Assembly: GCA_964389025.1 (NCBI GenBank)
Contig: CAYMCQ010000094.1
Span: forward strand, 1-14,711
DNA length: 14,711 nt
Reading direction: 5' to 3'
DNA from: CAYMCQ01 sp964389025
Lineage (GTDB): Bacteria; Verrucomicrobiota; Verrucomicrobiia; Limisphaerales; CAYMCQ01
Of the stretch, positions 14,661 to 14,711 are shown in pieces (within the stretch, counting starts at the first letter, position 1; each line of letters starts with the position of its first letter). The notes under the pieces are model-generated. The model worked only from the letters and a program-made list of their open reading frames with translations. It was not told the DNA's origin and made no database searches. The translations under genes and the position numbers were made by a program.

Positions 14661-14711
14661 CAACGGTATTTAGTTTTGGAGTTCAAAGGTGGGATTTTTA
14701 AGGATGTGGTT

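Overview
The window looks like chromosome from a GC-rich Gram-negative bacterium of the Verrucomicrobiota (Pedosphaera/Limisphaerales-like). This is inferred from the mix of housekeeping genes, an LptD outer-membrane protein, and an unusually dense population of short palindromic repeats of types I associate with that phylum. No rRNA, tRNA, CRISPR array, insertion sequence or integrase is visible.

Layout. On the left: a LOG-family nucleotide phosphoribohydrolase (minus, cut by the window edge), trmL (plus), a small AT-richer membrane protein (minus), and a plus-strand pair in which a class I glutamine-amidotransferase-like gamma-glutamyl hydrolase overlaps an NtrC-type sigma-54 response regulator by ATGA. 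A 321-bp convergent gap holding two palindromic elements follows. The centre is a minus-strand housekeeping cluster transcribed hemL > ruvX > truA > ileS (tetrapyrrole synthesis, 16S rRNA processing, tRNA pseudouridylation, Ile-tRNA charging). Divergent from hemL is a short island with a vsr-like patch-repair endonuclease whose C-terminus has slipped frame, and remnants of a second gene, possibly a GIY-YIG-type nuclease, split over two frames. To the right: a membrane-anchored alpha/beta hydrolase (plus), a convergent hairpin, lptD (minus), and a 71-codon unknown ORF (plus).

Most notable feature. At least nine palindromic or composite hairpin elements of several families are scattered through about 14.7 kb. 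Most are intergenic, but three sit inside essential housekeeping genes, in frame and without stop codons: two in ileS (about 22 and 36 extra residues, both between catalytic-fold blocks) and one in hemL (25 extra residues). A fourth abuts and probably distorts the annotated start of truA. This resembles the in-frame palindromic elements of Rickettsia, but with unrelated sequences and several families at once. It is the best candidate here for an under-described system: translatable mobile palindromes tolerated inside core genes.
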